Shown here: piece by piece, positions 1 to 9,133 of the stretch | Numbering within the stretch: the first letter of the stretch is position 1 | Layout: each line of letters starts with the position of its first letter | DNA from: an uncultured Clostridia bacterium | GTDB taxonomy: Bacteria > Bacillota > Clostridia > Lachnospirales > Anaerotignaceae | Reading direction: 5' to 3' | Assembly (NCBI GenBank): GCA_944384265.1 | Contig: CALWSR010000016.1 | Coordinates: 1 to 64,000, forward strand | Length of the DNA stretch: 64,000 nucleotides | Program-made: the position numbers and the translations under genes | The notes under the pieces: generated by a model | Database searches by the model: none | Told to the model about the DNA's origin: nothing | Seen by the model: only the letters and a program-made list of their open reading frames with translations

Positions 1-279
1 CACCGCTAGGACCGGTAGCACCGCTAGGACCGGTAGCACCGCTAGGACCAGTAGCACCAGTAGGACCGGTAGGGCCGCTAGGACCGGTAGCACCGGTAGC
101 ACCAGTAGGACCGGTAGGGCCGGTAGGACCAGTAGGGCCGGTAGCACCGCTAGGACCAGTAGCACCGCTAGGACCGGTAGCACCACTAGGGCCGGTAGCA
201 CCGCTAGGACCAGTAGCACCGCTAGGACCGGTAGCACCACTAGGGCCAGTAGCACCGGTAGCACCGGTAGCACCCGTCA
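1..279. repeat. 9-bp tandem repeat array (about 31 units) coding collagen triplets
   Basis: On the plus strand the units read like CACCGCTAG, GACCGGTAG and CACCGGTAG, nearly every one ending in CTAG or GTAG. Each unit encodes one Gly-X-Thr/Ser triplet on the minus strand. Units near 270-300 are more divergent, so the array looks younger toward the left edge. Such arrays usually change length by slippage. Confidence 0.9.
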
Positions 280-691
280 CGCCGGTAGCACCCGTTGCAC
301 CTCGAGGAATGACAAAGTTGAATATAGCGTTATTTTCATCACCGCTATTTGTTACAGAGGCAGCACTGCCGGGTTCCCCTGTCACAACGGTTCCCACTTG
401 TATGGTAGCCGCAGCACCGGTGTTTCCTGTGGCACCGGTAGGGCCGGTTGCACCAGGAATTCCTTGGGCACCGGTGTTTCCCATGGCTCCTTGGGGACCT
501 TGAGGACCTTGCAGTCCTCTTGGACCTTGTTGTCCTTGGAATCCCCTTGGACCCTGAGGACCGGGGCATCCTCTAGGCCCTGTGGGTCCGGTAGGGCCGG
601 TGGGTCCTGGGCAAGGGACAGGGCAGTTGCAGCAAGGGTTGTTGCATTTACAATTTGGGTTATTGCAGCCATAATTTTGATACATATTCAT
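1..691 (-). CDS. Collagen-like repeat surface/exosporium protein, truncated at left edge
   Basis: An uninterrupted minus-strand frame starts at ATG 691 (or ATG 685, which has better spacing to the AAAGG site) and runs through base 1 with no stop. The N-terminus is Cys- and Asn-rich, with cysteines in pairs such as NPCCNC. From about residue 29 every third residue is Gly ([13 protein letters not shown]). Around residues 95-135 a non-collagen insert reads [19 protein letters not shown] and then [11 protein letters not shown], a spacer typical of clostridial collagen-like proteins. After it come only GAT/GPS triplets encoded by 9-bp DNA units. Thr/Ser in the third position resembles BclA-type glycosylated exosporium filaments. 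The C-terminal domain lies outside the window. Surface location is inferred from the family; no signal peptide is seen, which fits exosporium proteins. Confidence 0.85.
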   Translation of the reverse strand, partial: MNMYQNYGCNNPNCKCNNPCCNCPVPCPGPTGPTGPTGPRGCPGPQGPRGFQGQQGPRGLQGPQGPQGAMGNTGAQGIPGATGPTGATGNTGAAATIQVGTVVTGEPGSAASVTNSGDENNAIFNFVIPRGATGATGVTGATGATGATGPSGATGPSGATGPSGATGPSGATGPSGATGPSGATGPTGPTGPTGPTGATGATGPSGPTGPTGATGPSGATGPSGATGPSG

Positions 692-757
692 TTTCCTTTC
701 TGTATAATAGATTGATTTGAAATAATTTTTGTTTTTCCTTTCTCCTTTCAGACAAGC

Positions 758-786
758 GTTATACTGTAATATATGTACAAGTACAA
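758..786 (-). promoter_or_regulatory. Possible promoter of the collagen-like gene
   Basis: On the minus strand there is a -35 TTGTAC (781-786), a 17-bp spacer and a -10 TATAAC (758-763), about 65 bp before the start codon. It matches a SigA promoter. Exosporium genes usually use late sporulation sigma factors, so the match may be fortuitous. Confidence 0.4.
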
Positions 787-884
787 AAAAGGGTGACAGC
801 ATCAAATAAAAAAAGCAAGCAGGTGCTATTATGAACAGGGAAAAAAAGCCGATATTTATAATATAAGTGCCGAATAGTTACAAT

Positions 885-922
885 ATAAGCATAGTATGGA
901 AAGATAAGCATAGTATGGAAAG
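885..922 (+). repeat. Perfect 19-bp tandem duplication before the coiled-coil gene
   Basis: The 19-mer ATAAGCATAGTATGGAAAG occurs at 885-903 and again directly after at 904-922. The second copy provides the GGAAAG that precedes the ribosome site of the gene at 935. A regulatory role is possible but not shown. Confidence 0.85.
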
Positions 923-934
923 GGGACAACGAGT

Positions 935-1714
935 ATGAGAGTCAATTCTTTTATAGGGCAGTCTGGTGGTATTTTTAGAAATGCACAGGCAGTCAATGCC
1001 AATCTTATGCATCAAAAAGGAACAAGTCAATCAGAGCAAAGCAGAAAGGACAGAGTATTTCTCAGCATAGGAGGAAAATCCTCTCCTGCCCATGTGATAG
1101 AAAATCTGCAAAAACAAAGACAGGCATTGGTGGAGAAAAAAAGTGAAATCAGAGCAAAAGCATTGCAGGATGGTCAAAGTGCCCAGCAAGTTGATGCTTT
1201 GACAGAAACATATGATATGCAAATCAAAAATATAGATATGCAAATTGCAAGAATACAGTCAGAGCAAGCCGAAAATAAAACAGACAAAAAAGAACAGGAA
1301 ACAAAACCAAAAACACAGCAGCAGGCCCAAAGGGAGCAAATATATTCTCTTTCAGAAATGGCAAATTATGCCGAGCAAACAGATGTTATGTATGGTGTGA
1401 AAAAAGAAATAGATGGTCAGGTACGCACATTAAAATCAGAAATAGAATTGGATAAAAGCCGGGGAGTAGGCAAAGACACCATTGAAAGAAAACAAAAAGA
1501 AGTGACAAAAATGGAAATCCGCTCCAATGAAATTATGGACAATGTATCACAAAAATTAGGTGAGGTCAACGAAGCGGCACAGGAAAATACAGTATCTACA
1601 CAGCAAAAGGAATCTGAAAATAATGCAAAAGCATTCAATCCACAAAAGGAATCTGAAAATGATACAGAGCCATTAGAACAAAAAAAGGATGAAAAAGAAG
1701 AAAAAAAGGCCTAA
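935..1714 (+). CDS. Coiled-coil protein of unknown function
   Basis: The 259-residue product is very rich in Lys, Glu and Gln and has no signal peptide or membrane segment. Residues about 55-105 (NLQKQRQALVEKKSEIRAK onward) and 150-210 look like long heptad-pattern helices. The tail from about 215 is low-complexity and repeats QKESENNAK / QKESENDTE, ending in a Lys/Glu run. The start at 935 has GGAAAGGGG nine bases upstream. It stands alone between the divergent collagen-like gene and a strong terminator. The family is not recognised; a cytosolic structural or flagellar/FlxA-like accessory role is a guess only. Confidence 0.7.
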   Translation: MRVNSFIGQSGGIFRNAQAVNANLMHQKGTSQSEQSRKDRVFLSIGGKSSPAHVIENLQKQRQALVEKKSEIRAKALQDGQSAQQVDALTETYDMQIKNIDMQIARIQSEQAENKTDKKEQETKPKTQQQAQREQIYSLSEMANYAEQTDVMYGVKKEIDGQVRTLKSEIELDKSRGVGKDTIERKQKEVTKMEIRSNEIMDNVSQKLGEVNEAAQENTVSTQQKESENNAKAFNPQKESENDTEPLEQKKDEKEEKKA

Positions 1715-1787
1715 AAATGGATATTTGCCACTTTAAAGGCAATGCCCATTGATTGGCATTTGCAGCAGTTATTGGTGTTTTAAAAGG

Positions 1788-1839
1788 GAATGAAAAAAGC
1801 ATATTTTAAAAGCAGCTTGGCAATATGCTTTTTTCATTC
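1788..1839. terminator. Long bidirectional terminator hairpin
   Basis: Two perfect 18-bp arms (1788-1805 and 1822-1839) flank a 16-nt loop. The arms contain A6 and T6 runs, so the hairpin can end transcription in both directions. Confidence 0.85.
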
Positions 1840-1947
1840 AAACAAAATATGCATGATATAAATGGGAGAAAGTATTTTATAAAAACACTTTCCTGTCTAT
1901 GCTGCCATTGCTTTTTAAGCATTGGTGATATAAATATGAAAAGAGCA

Positions 1948-1976
1948 TTGACAGATATTTTATGCAGTGCTATAAT
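1948..1976 (+). promoter_or_regulatory. Consensus SigA promoter of the trp operon
   Basis: TTGACA at 1948-1953, an exact 17-bp spacer and TATAAT at 1971-1976 form a perfect consensus promoter immediately upstream of the T-box leader. Confidence 0.9.
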
Positions 1977-1999
1977 ATAACGCAATTATATAGTGAAAA

Positions 2000-2277
2000 C
2001 CGTTGAAGCGGAGATAAAAACAATATATGCCCTTACAGAGAGCTTGGGCTGCTGAGAGCCAGGCAGGAAACAGTTTGTTAAATGGACCGCTGAGGGTGCA
2101 GTCAAAGGCAGTGACATATCTGCTGAGTATTCTGCAACGTAGGACATACGTTAGTTGTCGGAAATATGATTGTATTTCGCAGAGTGTGTGATAAATTTGT
2201 TTTATTGCAAAGCAAGGTGGCACCACGGGAGAAGATACCCGCCCTTGACAATAGTATTGTCATGGGCGGTTTTTTAT
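2000..2277 (+). promoter_or_regulatory. Tryptophan T-box riboswitch leader
   Basis: The conserved T-box antiterminator sequence AAGGTGGCACCACGG lies at 2214-2228. It is followed by a terminator hairpin with arms 2239-2252 and 2256-2269 and a T run at 2270-2276. The presumed specifier is TGG (Trp) at 2083-2085, in the context AAATGGACCGCTGAG on the 3' side of Stem I. A stem with arms AACGTA/TACGTT follows near 2138-2154. Uncharged tRNA-Trp should stabilise the antiterminator and allow read-through into trpE. The specifier assignment is by position and agrees with the downstream genes. Confidence 0.92.
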
Positions 2278-2301
2278 TGCGCAAAAAAAGGGGGTTTTGT
2301 T

Positions 2302-3789
2302 ATGCTGTATCCAAATTTGGAAAAAGCCAAGGAATTGATAAAAACAGGAAAATATGGACGTATTCCCATTAAAAGGGAGCTGTATGCAGATACCATGACA
2401 ACCATTGCTGCCCTGAGGGTTTTGAAAAATGTCAGCAAGCATTGCTTTTTGTTAGAAAGCGCAGACACAGCCAAAAGATGGGGAAGATATACTTTTTTGG
2501 GATTTGACCCCAGCATGGAAATCACTTGTCAAAACAAAGAAGTGACCATCAAAAACGGCACTGCTGTCAACAAAAAAACAGACCATCCTGCGGCTGTGTT
2601 AAGAAAACTGTTAAAAGAAAATCAAGCTCCTTTTTTGGAAGAAATGCCGCCCTTTGTAGGCGGATTGGTGGGCTATTTTTCTTATGATTATATCAAATAC
2701 AGCGAACCCAAGCTTTGCTTGGACGCCATAGACGAAGAATCCTTTCAAGACATGGATGTAATGCTTTTTGAAAAAATCATTGCTTTTGACCATGCCAGAC
2801 AAAAAATCATATTGATTGTCAATATGGAAGCAAAGCAGGGAGAAATGGGATATGAAAAGGCAAAAGCAGAGTTAAACCACATGGTAGATTTGCTCAAAGA
2901 GGCAAAGCAGTGGAAAAACAAGCCCTTGGCTTTTAAAACCCCTTTTCGTCCTCTTTTTGAAAAAGAAGCCTATTGTGCCATGGTAGAAAAAGCCAAAAAA
3001 TATATTTATGAGGGAGATATTTTTCAGGTGGTGCTTTCCAACCGTTTGGAGGCAGAAATAGAGGGCAGTCTTTTGGATGCTTACAGAGTGCTTAGAACAA
3101 CCAATCCTTCTCCCTATATGTTTTATTTTTCAAGTGAGGATATTGAAATTGCAGGCGCCTCTCCGGAAACACTGGTCAAATTGGAAAGGGGCATTTTGCA
3201 CACATTTCCCCTTGCCGGCACAAGACCAAGGGGAAAAAATGAGAAAGAAGACAGACAACTGGAAAAAGAGTTGCTTTGTGATGAAAAAGAAAGGGCAGAA
3301 CACAATATGCTGGTGGATTTGGGCAGAAATGACATTGGAAAAATCAGCAAAATAGGCACAGTTTCTGTGGAAAAGTATATGTCTGTGGAAAGGTATTCCC
3401 ATGTTATGCATATTGGCTCTACTGTAAGGGGGGAGCTTTTGGAAAATAAGGATGCCCTGGATGCCATAGACGCCATACTGCCGGCAGGCACGTTGTCCGG
3501 AGCTCCAAAATTTCGGGCTTGTCAAATCATCAATGAATTGGAAAACAACAAAAGGGGTATTTATGGAGGGGCCATAGGATATTTGGATTTTACGGGAAAC
3601 ATGGACACCTGCATTGCCATCCGCATTGCTTTTGCAAAAAATGGAAAGGTTTTTGTACGTTCGGGAGCAGGCATTGTGGCAGACAGTGTGGCACAGGCAG
3701 AATATGAAGAATGCATCAATAAGGCCAAGGCTGTTGTCAACGCCTTGCAGCTGGCGGAAGGAGGCATTGACCATGATACTGTTGATTGA
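2302..3789 (+). CDS. trpE: Anthranilate synthase component I
   Basis: The 495-residue protein makes anthranilate from chorismate with ammonia supplied by TrpG. The feedback-site motif LLES lies near residue 45. The C-terminal chorismate-binding domain shows FQVVLSNR, FPLAGTRPRG, LVDLGRNDIG and the LSGAPKFRA segment. An upstream in-frame codon at 2170 lies inside the T-box, so the start is placed at ATG 2302, which has AAGGGGG before it. The stop overlaps trpG by 17 bp, suggesting translational coupling. Length is normal for the family. Confidence 0.97.
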   Translation: MLYPNLEKAKELIKTGKYGRIPIKRELYADTMTTIAALRVLKNVSKHCFLLESADTAKRWGRYTFLGFDPSMEITCQNKEVTIKNGTAVNKKTDHPAAVLRKLLKENQAPFLEEMPPFVGGLVGYFSYDYIKYSEPKLCLDAIDEESFQDMDVMLFEKIIAFDHARQKIILIVNMEAKQGEMGYEKAKAELNHMVDLLKEAKQWKNKPLAFKTPFRPLFEKEAYCAMVEKAKKYIYEGDIFQVVLSNRLEAEIEGSLLDAYRVLRTTNPSPYMFYFSSEDIEIAGASPETLVKLERGILHTFPLAGTRPRGKNEKEDRQLEKELLCDEKERAEHNMLVDLGRNDIGKISKIGTVSVEKYMSVERYSHVMHIGSTVRGELLENKDALDAIDAILPAGTLSGAPKFRACQIINELENNKRGIYGGAIGYLDFTGNMDTCIAIRIAFAKNGKVFVRSGAGIVADSVAQAEYEECINKAKAVVNALQLAEGGIDHDTVD

Positions 3790-4351
3790 TAACTATGACA
3801 GCTTTTCTTACAACCTATATCAATTGGTGGCAGCATTGTATGAGGATGTGTGGGTGATACGAAACGATGCTTTGACAGTGGAGGAAATAAAACAGCAAAA
3901 ACCAAAGGGTATCATACTTTCTCCAGGGCCGGGCAGACCGGAAAATGCAGGCGTTTGTATAGAAGTGATACAAAAGCTGTATCATGAAATACCCATATTG
4001 GGGGTTTGCTTGGGACATCAGGCCATTTGGGAGGCATTTGGAGGAAAGGTTTCCTATGCCAAAAGGCTTATGCACGGAAAAACCTCTAGGATAACATTGG
4101 ATACCAAAAGCCGTCTGTTTTATGCCATGGAAAAACAAATAGAGGTGGCAAGATACCATTCTCTGGCGGCAGTGGAGGAAACATTGCCGGATGCACTTCG
4201 TATTACAGCACAGGCAGAGGACGGTGAGATTATGGCAGTGGAGCATAAAACAAAAAGGGTATACGGGCTGCAGTTTCATCCGGAATCTGTGATGACGCCC
4301 CAAGGCAGTACTTTGATAAAACATTTTTTGGAGGTTATAAAAAATGATTAA
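3773..4351 (+). CDS. trpG: Anthranilate synthase glutamine amidotransferase
   Basis: This 192-residue class I glutaminase subunit supplies ammonia to TrpE. It begins [14 protein letters not shown], has the nucleophile elbow GVCLGHQAI (Cys near residue 79) and the catalytic HPES near the C-terminus. The start at 3773 is preceded by GGAAGGAGG and lies inside the end of trpE. It is not fused to trpD, unlike in enterobacteria. Confidence 0.97.
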   Translation: MILLIDNYDSFSYNLYQLVAALYEDVWVIRNDALTVEEIKQQKPKGIILSPGPGRPENAGVCIEVIQKLYHEIPILGVCLGHQAIWEAFGGKVSYAKRLMHGKTSRITLDTKSRLFYAMEKQIEVARYHSLAAVEETLPDALRITAQAEDGEIMAVEHKTKRVYGLQFHPESVMTPQGSTLIKHFLEVIKND

Positions 4352-5354
4352 AGAAGCAATTATTTCATTGATACAAAAAAAGGATTTGTCCTTTGAAGAG
4401 GCAAAAAGAGTTATGGACGAAATCATGAGCGGAAATGCCACAGAGGTGCAAATGAGTGCTTATTTGACTGCACTGGCATTAAAAGGAGAAACCATAGATG
4501 AAATTACAGGCTCGGCAGCAGGAATGCGCCAGCACTGCATAAAGCTGCTGCATGACAAAGAGGTGCTGGAGATTGTGGGTACAGGAGGAGACCGGTCTGA
4601 TTCCTTCAACATTTCTACAACAGCCTCCTTTGTGATTTCCGCAGCAGGTGTGCCTGTGGCAAAGCACGGCAATCGAGCTGCCTCCAGCCGATGCGGCGCC
4701 GCAGACTGTTTGGAGGCACTGGGAGTTAACATTACAATACCTCCTGAAAAAAGTGCTGCATTGCTGGAAAAAATCAATATGTGCTTTTTGTTTGCACAAA
4801 ATTATCACATTGCCATGAAATATGTTGCACCGGTGAGAAGAGAGCTGGGTTTTCCTACTGTATTTAATATATTGGGGCCTCTTTCCAATCCGGCAGGGGC
4901 CACAATGGAGGTAATGGGCGTGTATGACCAGTCATTGGTGGAGCCGCTTGCCCGTGTGATGAAAAATTTGGGCGTCAAAAGCGGTATGGTGGTGTATGGA
5001 CAGGACGGTTTGGATGAAATATCATTGAGTGCCTCCACCACCATATGCGAAATCAAAGACGGAGATTTTTCTACCTATACCATTACACCGGAGCAGTTTG
5101 GTTTTCCCATGTGCCAAAAAGAAGATTTAAAAGGCGGTTCTCCCGAAGAAAATGCTATGATTACCAAAAAAATATTAAACGGTCAAAAGGGTGCAAAAAG
5201 AAATGCAGTTGTACTCAACGCTGCTGCCGGGCTTTATGTGGCAAAAAAAGCAGATACACTCCAGCAGGCAGTGGCATTGGCAGAGGAGCTGATAGACAGC
5301 AAAAAAGCAAAGGCACAGCTGGAAGCATTTATTGCACAGTCTAATACAGTGTGA
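4344..5354 (+). CDS. trpD: Anthranilate phosphoribosyltransferase
   Basis: The 336-residue protein transfers a phosphoribosyl group from PRPP to anthranilate. The PRPP loop [14 protein letters not shown] lies near residues 77-90, followed by [15 protein letters not shown]. An N-terminal helical domain precedes the alpha/beta domain as in the family. Its ATG overlaps the end of trpG by 8 nt, with GGAGG at 4330-4334, so coupled translation is likely. Confidence 0.97.
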   Translation: MIKEAIISLIQKKDLSFEEAKRVMDEIMSGNATEVQMSAYLTALALKGETIDEITGSAAGMRQHCIKLLHDKEVLEIVGTGGDRSDSFNISTTASFVISAAGVPVAKHGNRAASSRCGAADCLEALGVNITIPPEKSAALLEKINMCFLFAQNYHIAMKYVAPVRRELGFPTVFNILGPLSNPAGATMEVMGVYDQSLVEPLARVMKNLGVKSGMVVYGQDGLDEISLSASTTICEIKDGDFSTYTITPEQFGFPMCQKEDLKGGSPEENAMITKKILNGQKGAKRNAVVLNAAAGLYVAKKADTLQQAVALAEELIDSKKAKAQLEAFIAQSNTV

Positions 5355-5374
5355 CAAAGGGAGGTGCAGTGCAA

Positions 5375-6172
5375 ATGGATAATATATTGGAAACCATTGC
5401 AAAAACCACAACACAAAGAATCATAGAGGCCCAAAAAAGCTGCCCCTTGGCAGAGCTGAAAAAAAGGGCAGAGGAAATGGAGTGCAATACCGGCTTTCCC
5501 TTTGAAAGGGCATTGAGAAAGGAAGGAATTTCTTTTATATGCGAAATCAAAAGGGCCTCTCCCTCTAAAGGAATGCTTTCAGAAGCATTTCCCTATTTAC
5601 AAATTGCAAGGGAATATGAAAAGGCGGGAGCAGACGCCATTTCTTGTTTGACAGAGCCTTATTATTTTAAGGGGAGCAATGTATATTTGCAGGAAATTGC
5701 CAAGGAGGTTTCCATACCCATATTGAGAAAGGATTTTACTGTTTCTTCTTATATGATTTATGAAGCAAAGGTGCTGGGGGCCGCTGCCATACTGCTGATA
5801 TGCGCTTTGCTTTCGGAAGAAAAGCTGAAAAGATATTTAAAAACGGCTCATGCCTTGGGGCTGTCTGCATTGGTAGAGGCTCACACAGCCTATGAAATAG
5901 AAAAGGCACTCAAATGCGGCGCCAGAATCATTGGCGTCAATAACAGGGATTTAAAAACGTTTCATGTGGATGTTGCAAACAGTGCAGCCTTGAGAAAATA
6001 TGTCCCCAAGGATTGCATTTTTGTTTCTGAAAGCGGTATACAAACCCCTAAGGATATTGCCATGTTAAAAGAAATTGGCACAGATGCAGTGTTGATTGGA
6101 GAAACCCTTATGAAAGCACCCAAAAAGGAGCAGATGCTCCAATATTTAAAGGGAGGGGCTTATTGTGAGTAA
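5375..6172 (+). CDS. trpC: Indole-3-glycerol phosphate synthase
   Basis: The 265-residue TIM-barrel enzyme closes the indole ring. Visible motifs are FICEIKRASPSKG (catalytic Lys), VLRKDF, LVEAHT, GVNNRDL and FVSESGI. A GTG at 5351 is in frame, but the ribosome site GGGAGGTG at 5360-5367 fits ATG 5375, which gives the usual family length. The 3' end overlaps trpF by 8 nt. Confidence 0.96.
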   Translation: MDNILETIAKTTTQRIIEAQKSCPLAELKKRAEEMECNTGFPFERALRKEGISFICEIKRASPSKGMLSEAFPYLQIAREYEKAGADAISCLTEPYYFKGSNVYLQEIAKEVSIPILRKDFTVSSYMIYEAKVLGAAAILLICALLSEEKLKRYLKTAHALGLSALVEAHTAYEIEKALKCGARIIGVNNRDLKTFHVDVANSAALRKYVPKDCIFVSESGIQTPKDIAMLKEIGTDAVLIGETLMKAPKKEQMLQYLKGGAYCE

Positions 6173-6776
6173 AATTAAAATCTGCGGCCTTACCACAATA
6201 GAGGATATCCGGGCTGTCAATGAGGTGCTTCCTGATTATATTGGATTTGTGTTTGCAAAAAGCAAAAGGCAGGTTTCCTTCAAACAGGCCCAAATGCTGA
6301 AAAAAGAGCTTTCTTCGGAAATAGCCGCCGTAGGTGTGTTTGTAAAAGAGAGCATACAAACCATTGCTTGTATTGCCAATACAAATGTCATTGATGTGAT
6401 ACAGCTGCATGGACAGCAAACAAATGCAGAAATTGAAATGCTTCAAAAAATGTGTTCTCTTCCCATTATCAAAAGCGTTTCTGTCAAAACACAGCAGGAT
6501 ATCATACAATCAGAAAATATAAATGCAGATTACATACTTTTTGACAATGGTGCAGGAGGCACAGGAAAAAGCTTTGACTGGAATTTATTGCAGGGAATCC
6601 AAAAACCGTATTTTATTGCAGGAGGCATACAGATAGAAAATATAGGGGAGGCACTAAAAAAATCTCCCTATGGTGTGGATGTGTCCAGCGGCGTGGAAAC
6701 AAATGGCAAAAAAGACAGTGACAAAATAAAACAAATCGTCCATATAGTGAGAAAAAAGCAATGCTTTGCTGAGTAA
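6165..6776 (+). CDS. trpF: Phosphoribosylanthranilate isomerase
   Basis: This 203-residue TIM barrel performs the Amadori rearrangement before TrpC. It starts with GTG as SKIKICGLTT, whose Cys is the general base, and contains GFVFAKSKRQV and the late AGGIQIENI and VDVSSGVET phosphate-binding loops. GGGAGGGG lies seven bases before the GTG. It is a separate gene rather than a TrpCF fusion. Confidence 0.95.
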   Translation: MSKIKICGLTTIEDIRAVNEVLPDYIGFVFAKSKRQVSFKQAQMLKKELSSEIAAVGVFVKESIQTIACIANTNVIDVIQLHGQQTNAEIEMLQKMCSLPIIKSVSVKTQQDIIQSENINADYILFDNGAGGTGKSFDWNLLQGIQKPYFIAGGIQIENIGEALKKSPYGVDVSSGVETNGKKDSDKIKQIVHIVRKKQCFAE

Positions 6777-7185
6777 ATGGAGCAATTTTTATACCTTTGA
6801 CAAAATATGAAAAAAGCAATTCAAAGAGTGTCCTATATTTTATAGACACGGAAAAAGGGGCTGTATCCGGCTTCATAAAAAATAATTTAGCCATCAAAAT
6901 GAGATATTTTTGAAACAGATGGACCAATATGGACAGGACCATACAGCAATGGGACATTTTTGAAACAGAAGCAGACAAAGCCAATAGAAAAAAATATGGA
7001 AAAACACAAATTTTATATGGTTTTTGATATGCCATGAAAATATAAAAACAGATAGACTGTGACAGATACAGTCATAACAAATATATGAGTATTGTTTGGC
7101 CAAAAATTGCAGCTTTCTTTTGGCTGCAAAAGGAATGCTTCCTAGCTTCCATGATAAAATAAATTAATAAAAGGAGAGAAAAATC
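6777..7185. other. 409-bp gap inside the trp operon
   Basis: No credible gene is seen between trpF and trpB. The gap holds an imperfect direct repeat (6903-6919 and 6953-6969, 16 of 17 identical), a small hairpin with arms GACTGT/ACAGTC near 7055, and a 7-bp inverted repeat TTGCAGC/GCTGCAA at 7107-7129. No T-box, clear promoter or strong terminator is visible. The other trp genes overlap or nearly touch, so this gap stands out. Confidence 0.6.
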
Positions 7186-8370
7186 ATGTCAAAAGGACGT
7201 TTTGGCGTACATGGCGGGCAATATATACCGGAAACCCTTATGAACGCTGTGATAGAATTGGAGCAAGCCTACAACAAATATAAAAATGACAATGCATTTG
7301 AGGAGGAATTGACAGAGCTGTTCAATGAATATGCAGGCAGGCCCTCCCGACTGTATTATGCAAAGCATTTGACACAAAAATTGGGAGGAGCAAAAATTTA
7401 TTTGAAAAGGGAGGATTTGAACCACACCGGCGCACATAAAATCAACAATGTGCTGGGACAGGTGCTTTTGGCCAAAAAAATGGGCAAAACCCGTGTCATT
7501 GCAGAAACAGGAGCAGGACAGCACGGTGTTGCCACAGCTACGGCGGCGGCGCTGATGGGCATGGAATGTGAAGTGTTTATGGGAGAAGAGGATACAAAAA
7601 GACAATCTCTCAATGTGTATAAAATGCGGCTTTTGGGGGCGAAGGTACACCCTGTTGCAACAGGTACTGCCACACTGAAGGATGCTGTTTCCGAAACCAT
7701 GAGAGAATGGACAAACCGCATGGAAGACACCCATTATGTGCTGGGGTCTGTTATGGGGCCCCATCCTTTTCCCATGATTGTAAGAGATTTTCAGGCAGTG
7801 ATTTCAAAAGAAATCAAACAGCAGCTCCTTCAAAAGGAGGGCAGACTGCCGGATGCTGTGCTGGCCTGTGTGGGAGGCGGTTCCAATGCCATAGGTGCAT
7901 TTTATCATTTTATAGAAGACAGCACTGTGCGGCTCATTGGCTGTGAAGCGGCAGGCAGAGGCATTGATACGGCAGAAACAGCCGCCACCATTGCCACAGG
8001 CAGGCTGGGTATTTTTCATGGCATGAAATCCTATTTCTGCCAGGATGCATATGGACAGATTGCACCGGTATATTCCATTTCCGCAGGGCTGGATTATCCC
8101 GGCATTGGGCCGGAGCACGCATGGCTGTATGACATTGGCAGAGCGGAATATGTGGCTGTGACAGATGAGGAGGCAGTGGAGGCATTTGAATTCCTCTCTA
8201 AAACAGAGGGCATTATACCTGCCATTGAAAGCGCCCATGCAGTGGCCCATGGCATAAAAATGGCTCCTGAAATGGGAAAAGACAAAATAATGGTCATCAA
8301 CCTATCGGGCAGAGGAGATAAGGACTGTGTGTCTGTGGCAAAATACAGAGGGGAGGATATTCATGAATAA
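7186..8370 (+). CDS. trpB: Tryptophan synthase beta chain
   Basis: The 394-residue PLP enzyme joins indole and serine. The PLP lysine lies in [13 protein letters not shown] near residue 85. The phosphate-binding loop [10 protein letters not shown] and a late GRGDKD are present. Start ATG 7186 has AAAAGGAGAG upstream. It overlaps trpA by 8 nt, as expected for the alpha2-beta2 complex. This is the common TrpB1 type. Confidence 0.97.
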   Translation: MSKGRFGVHGGQYIPETLMNAVIELEQAYNKYKNDNAFEEELTELFNEYAGRPSRLYYAKHLTQKLGGAKIYLKREDLNHTGAHKINNVLGQVLLAKKMGKTRVIAETGAGQHGVATATAAALMGMECEVFMGEEDTKRQSLNVYKMRLLGAKVHPVATGTATLKDAVSETMREWTNRMEDTHYVLGSVMGPHPFPMIVRDFQAVISKEIKQQLLQKEGRLPDAVLACVGGGSNAIGAFYHFIEDSTVRLIGCEAAGRGIDTAETAATIATGRLGIFHGMKSYFCQDAYGQIAPVYSISAGLDYPGIGPEHAWLYDIGRAEYVAVTDEEAVEAFEFLSKTEGIIPAIESAHAVAHGIKMAPEMGKDKIMVINLSGRGDKDCVSVAKYRGEDIHE

Positions 8371-9133
8371 TTTAAAAAAAGCATTTGAAAAAGGAAAAGC
8401 ATTTATACCATTTATTACCTGCGGCGACCCTTCCTTGGAAATCACAGAACAGCTGGTGTATGCCATGGAAAAGGCAGGCGCAGATTTGATAGAGCTGGGC
8501 ATTGCTTTTTCTGACCCCACAGCAGAGGGAGCTGTGATACAAAAGGCAAATTTGAGAGCATTGTCCGGCGGCGTTACAACAGATAAAATATTTGATATGG
8601 TGGAAAATATACGAAAAAAAACCAAAATTCCCCTGGCATTTATGACCTATGCCAATGTGGTGTTTTCCTATGGCTCTGAAAAATTTGTCAAAAAAGCCGC
8701 AGAGCTGGGTATGGATGCTTTGATTATACCCGATGTGCCTTTTGAAGAAAAAGAGGAGTTTGCTCCTCTTTGCAAGGCATATGACATAGATTTTATTTCA
8801 TTGATTGCACCAACCTCCCAGGAAAGAATTGCTATGATTGCAAAGGAAGCAGAAGGGTTTGTATATTGTGTTTCCTCTTTGGGCGTAACAGGAGTGCGCT
8901 CTGAAATTACAACAGATATTGCTGCTATGGTGGAATTGGTAAAAAAACAAAAGGAGATTCCCTGTGCCGTTGGCTTTGGCATTTCCACACCGGAACAGGC
9001 AAAGGATATGGCAAAAAAAGCAGATGGTGTGATTGTAGGCTCTGCCATTGTGAAGCTGTGTGAACAATATGGCTCACAATGTGTTGGCCCTGTGGCAGAA
9101 TATGTGAAAAAAATGAAAGAGGCCATTTCTTAA
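8363..9133 (+). CDS. trpA: Tryptophan synthase alpha chain, variant active-site loop
   Basis: The 256-residue TIM barrel cleaves indole-glycerol phosphate to indole for TrpB. ITCGDPS and the catalytic Glu in [10 protein letters not shown] are present. The loop that usually reads ADGP reads AEGA, so the second catalytic Asp (Asp60 in enteric numbering) is Glu. GFGIST and GVIVGSAIV phosphate loops are intact. ATG 8363 with GAGGGGAGG upstream was preferred over an in-frame GTG at 8327 inside trpB. Glu at this position may be normal in this lineage; the gene otherwise looks functional. Confidence 0.95.
   Translation: MNNLKKAFEKGKAFIPFITCGDPSLEITEQLVYAMEKAGADLIELGIAFSDPTAEGAVIQKANLRALSGGVTTDKIFDMVENIRKKTKIPLAFMTYANVVFSYGSEKFVKKAAELGMDALIIPDVPFEEKEEFAPLCKAYDIDFISLIAPTSQERIAMIAKEAEGFVYCVSSLGVTGVRSEITTDIAAMVELVKKQKEIPCAVGFGISTPEQAKDMAKKADGVIVGSAIVKLCEQYGSQCVGPVAEYVKKMKEAIS

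Noticed and set aside
1-279. CRISPR array or intergenic satellite
   Set aside because: The 9-bp units have no spacers and keep an open collagen reading frame on the minus strand.
2170-2301. Longer TrpE start at 2170
   Set aside because: That stretch is the T-box antiterminator and terminator; ATG 2302 has its own ribosome site.
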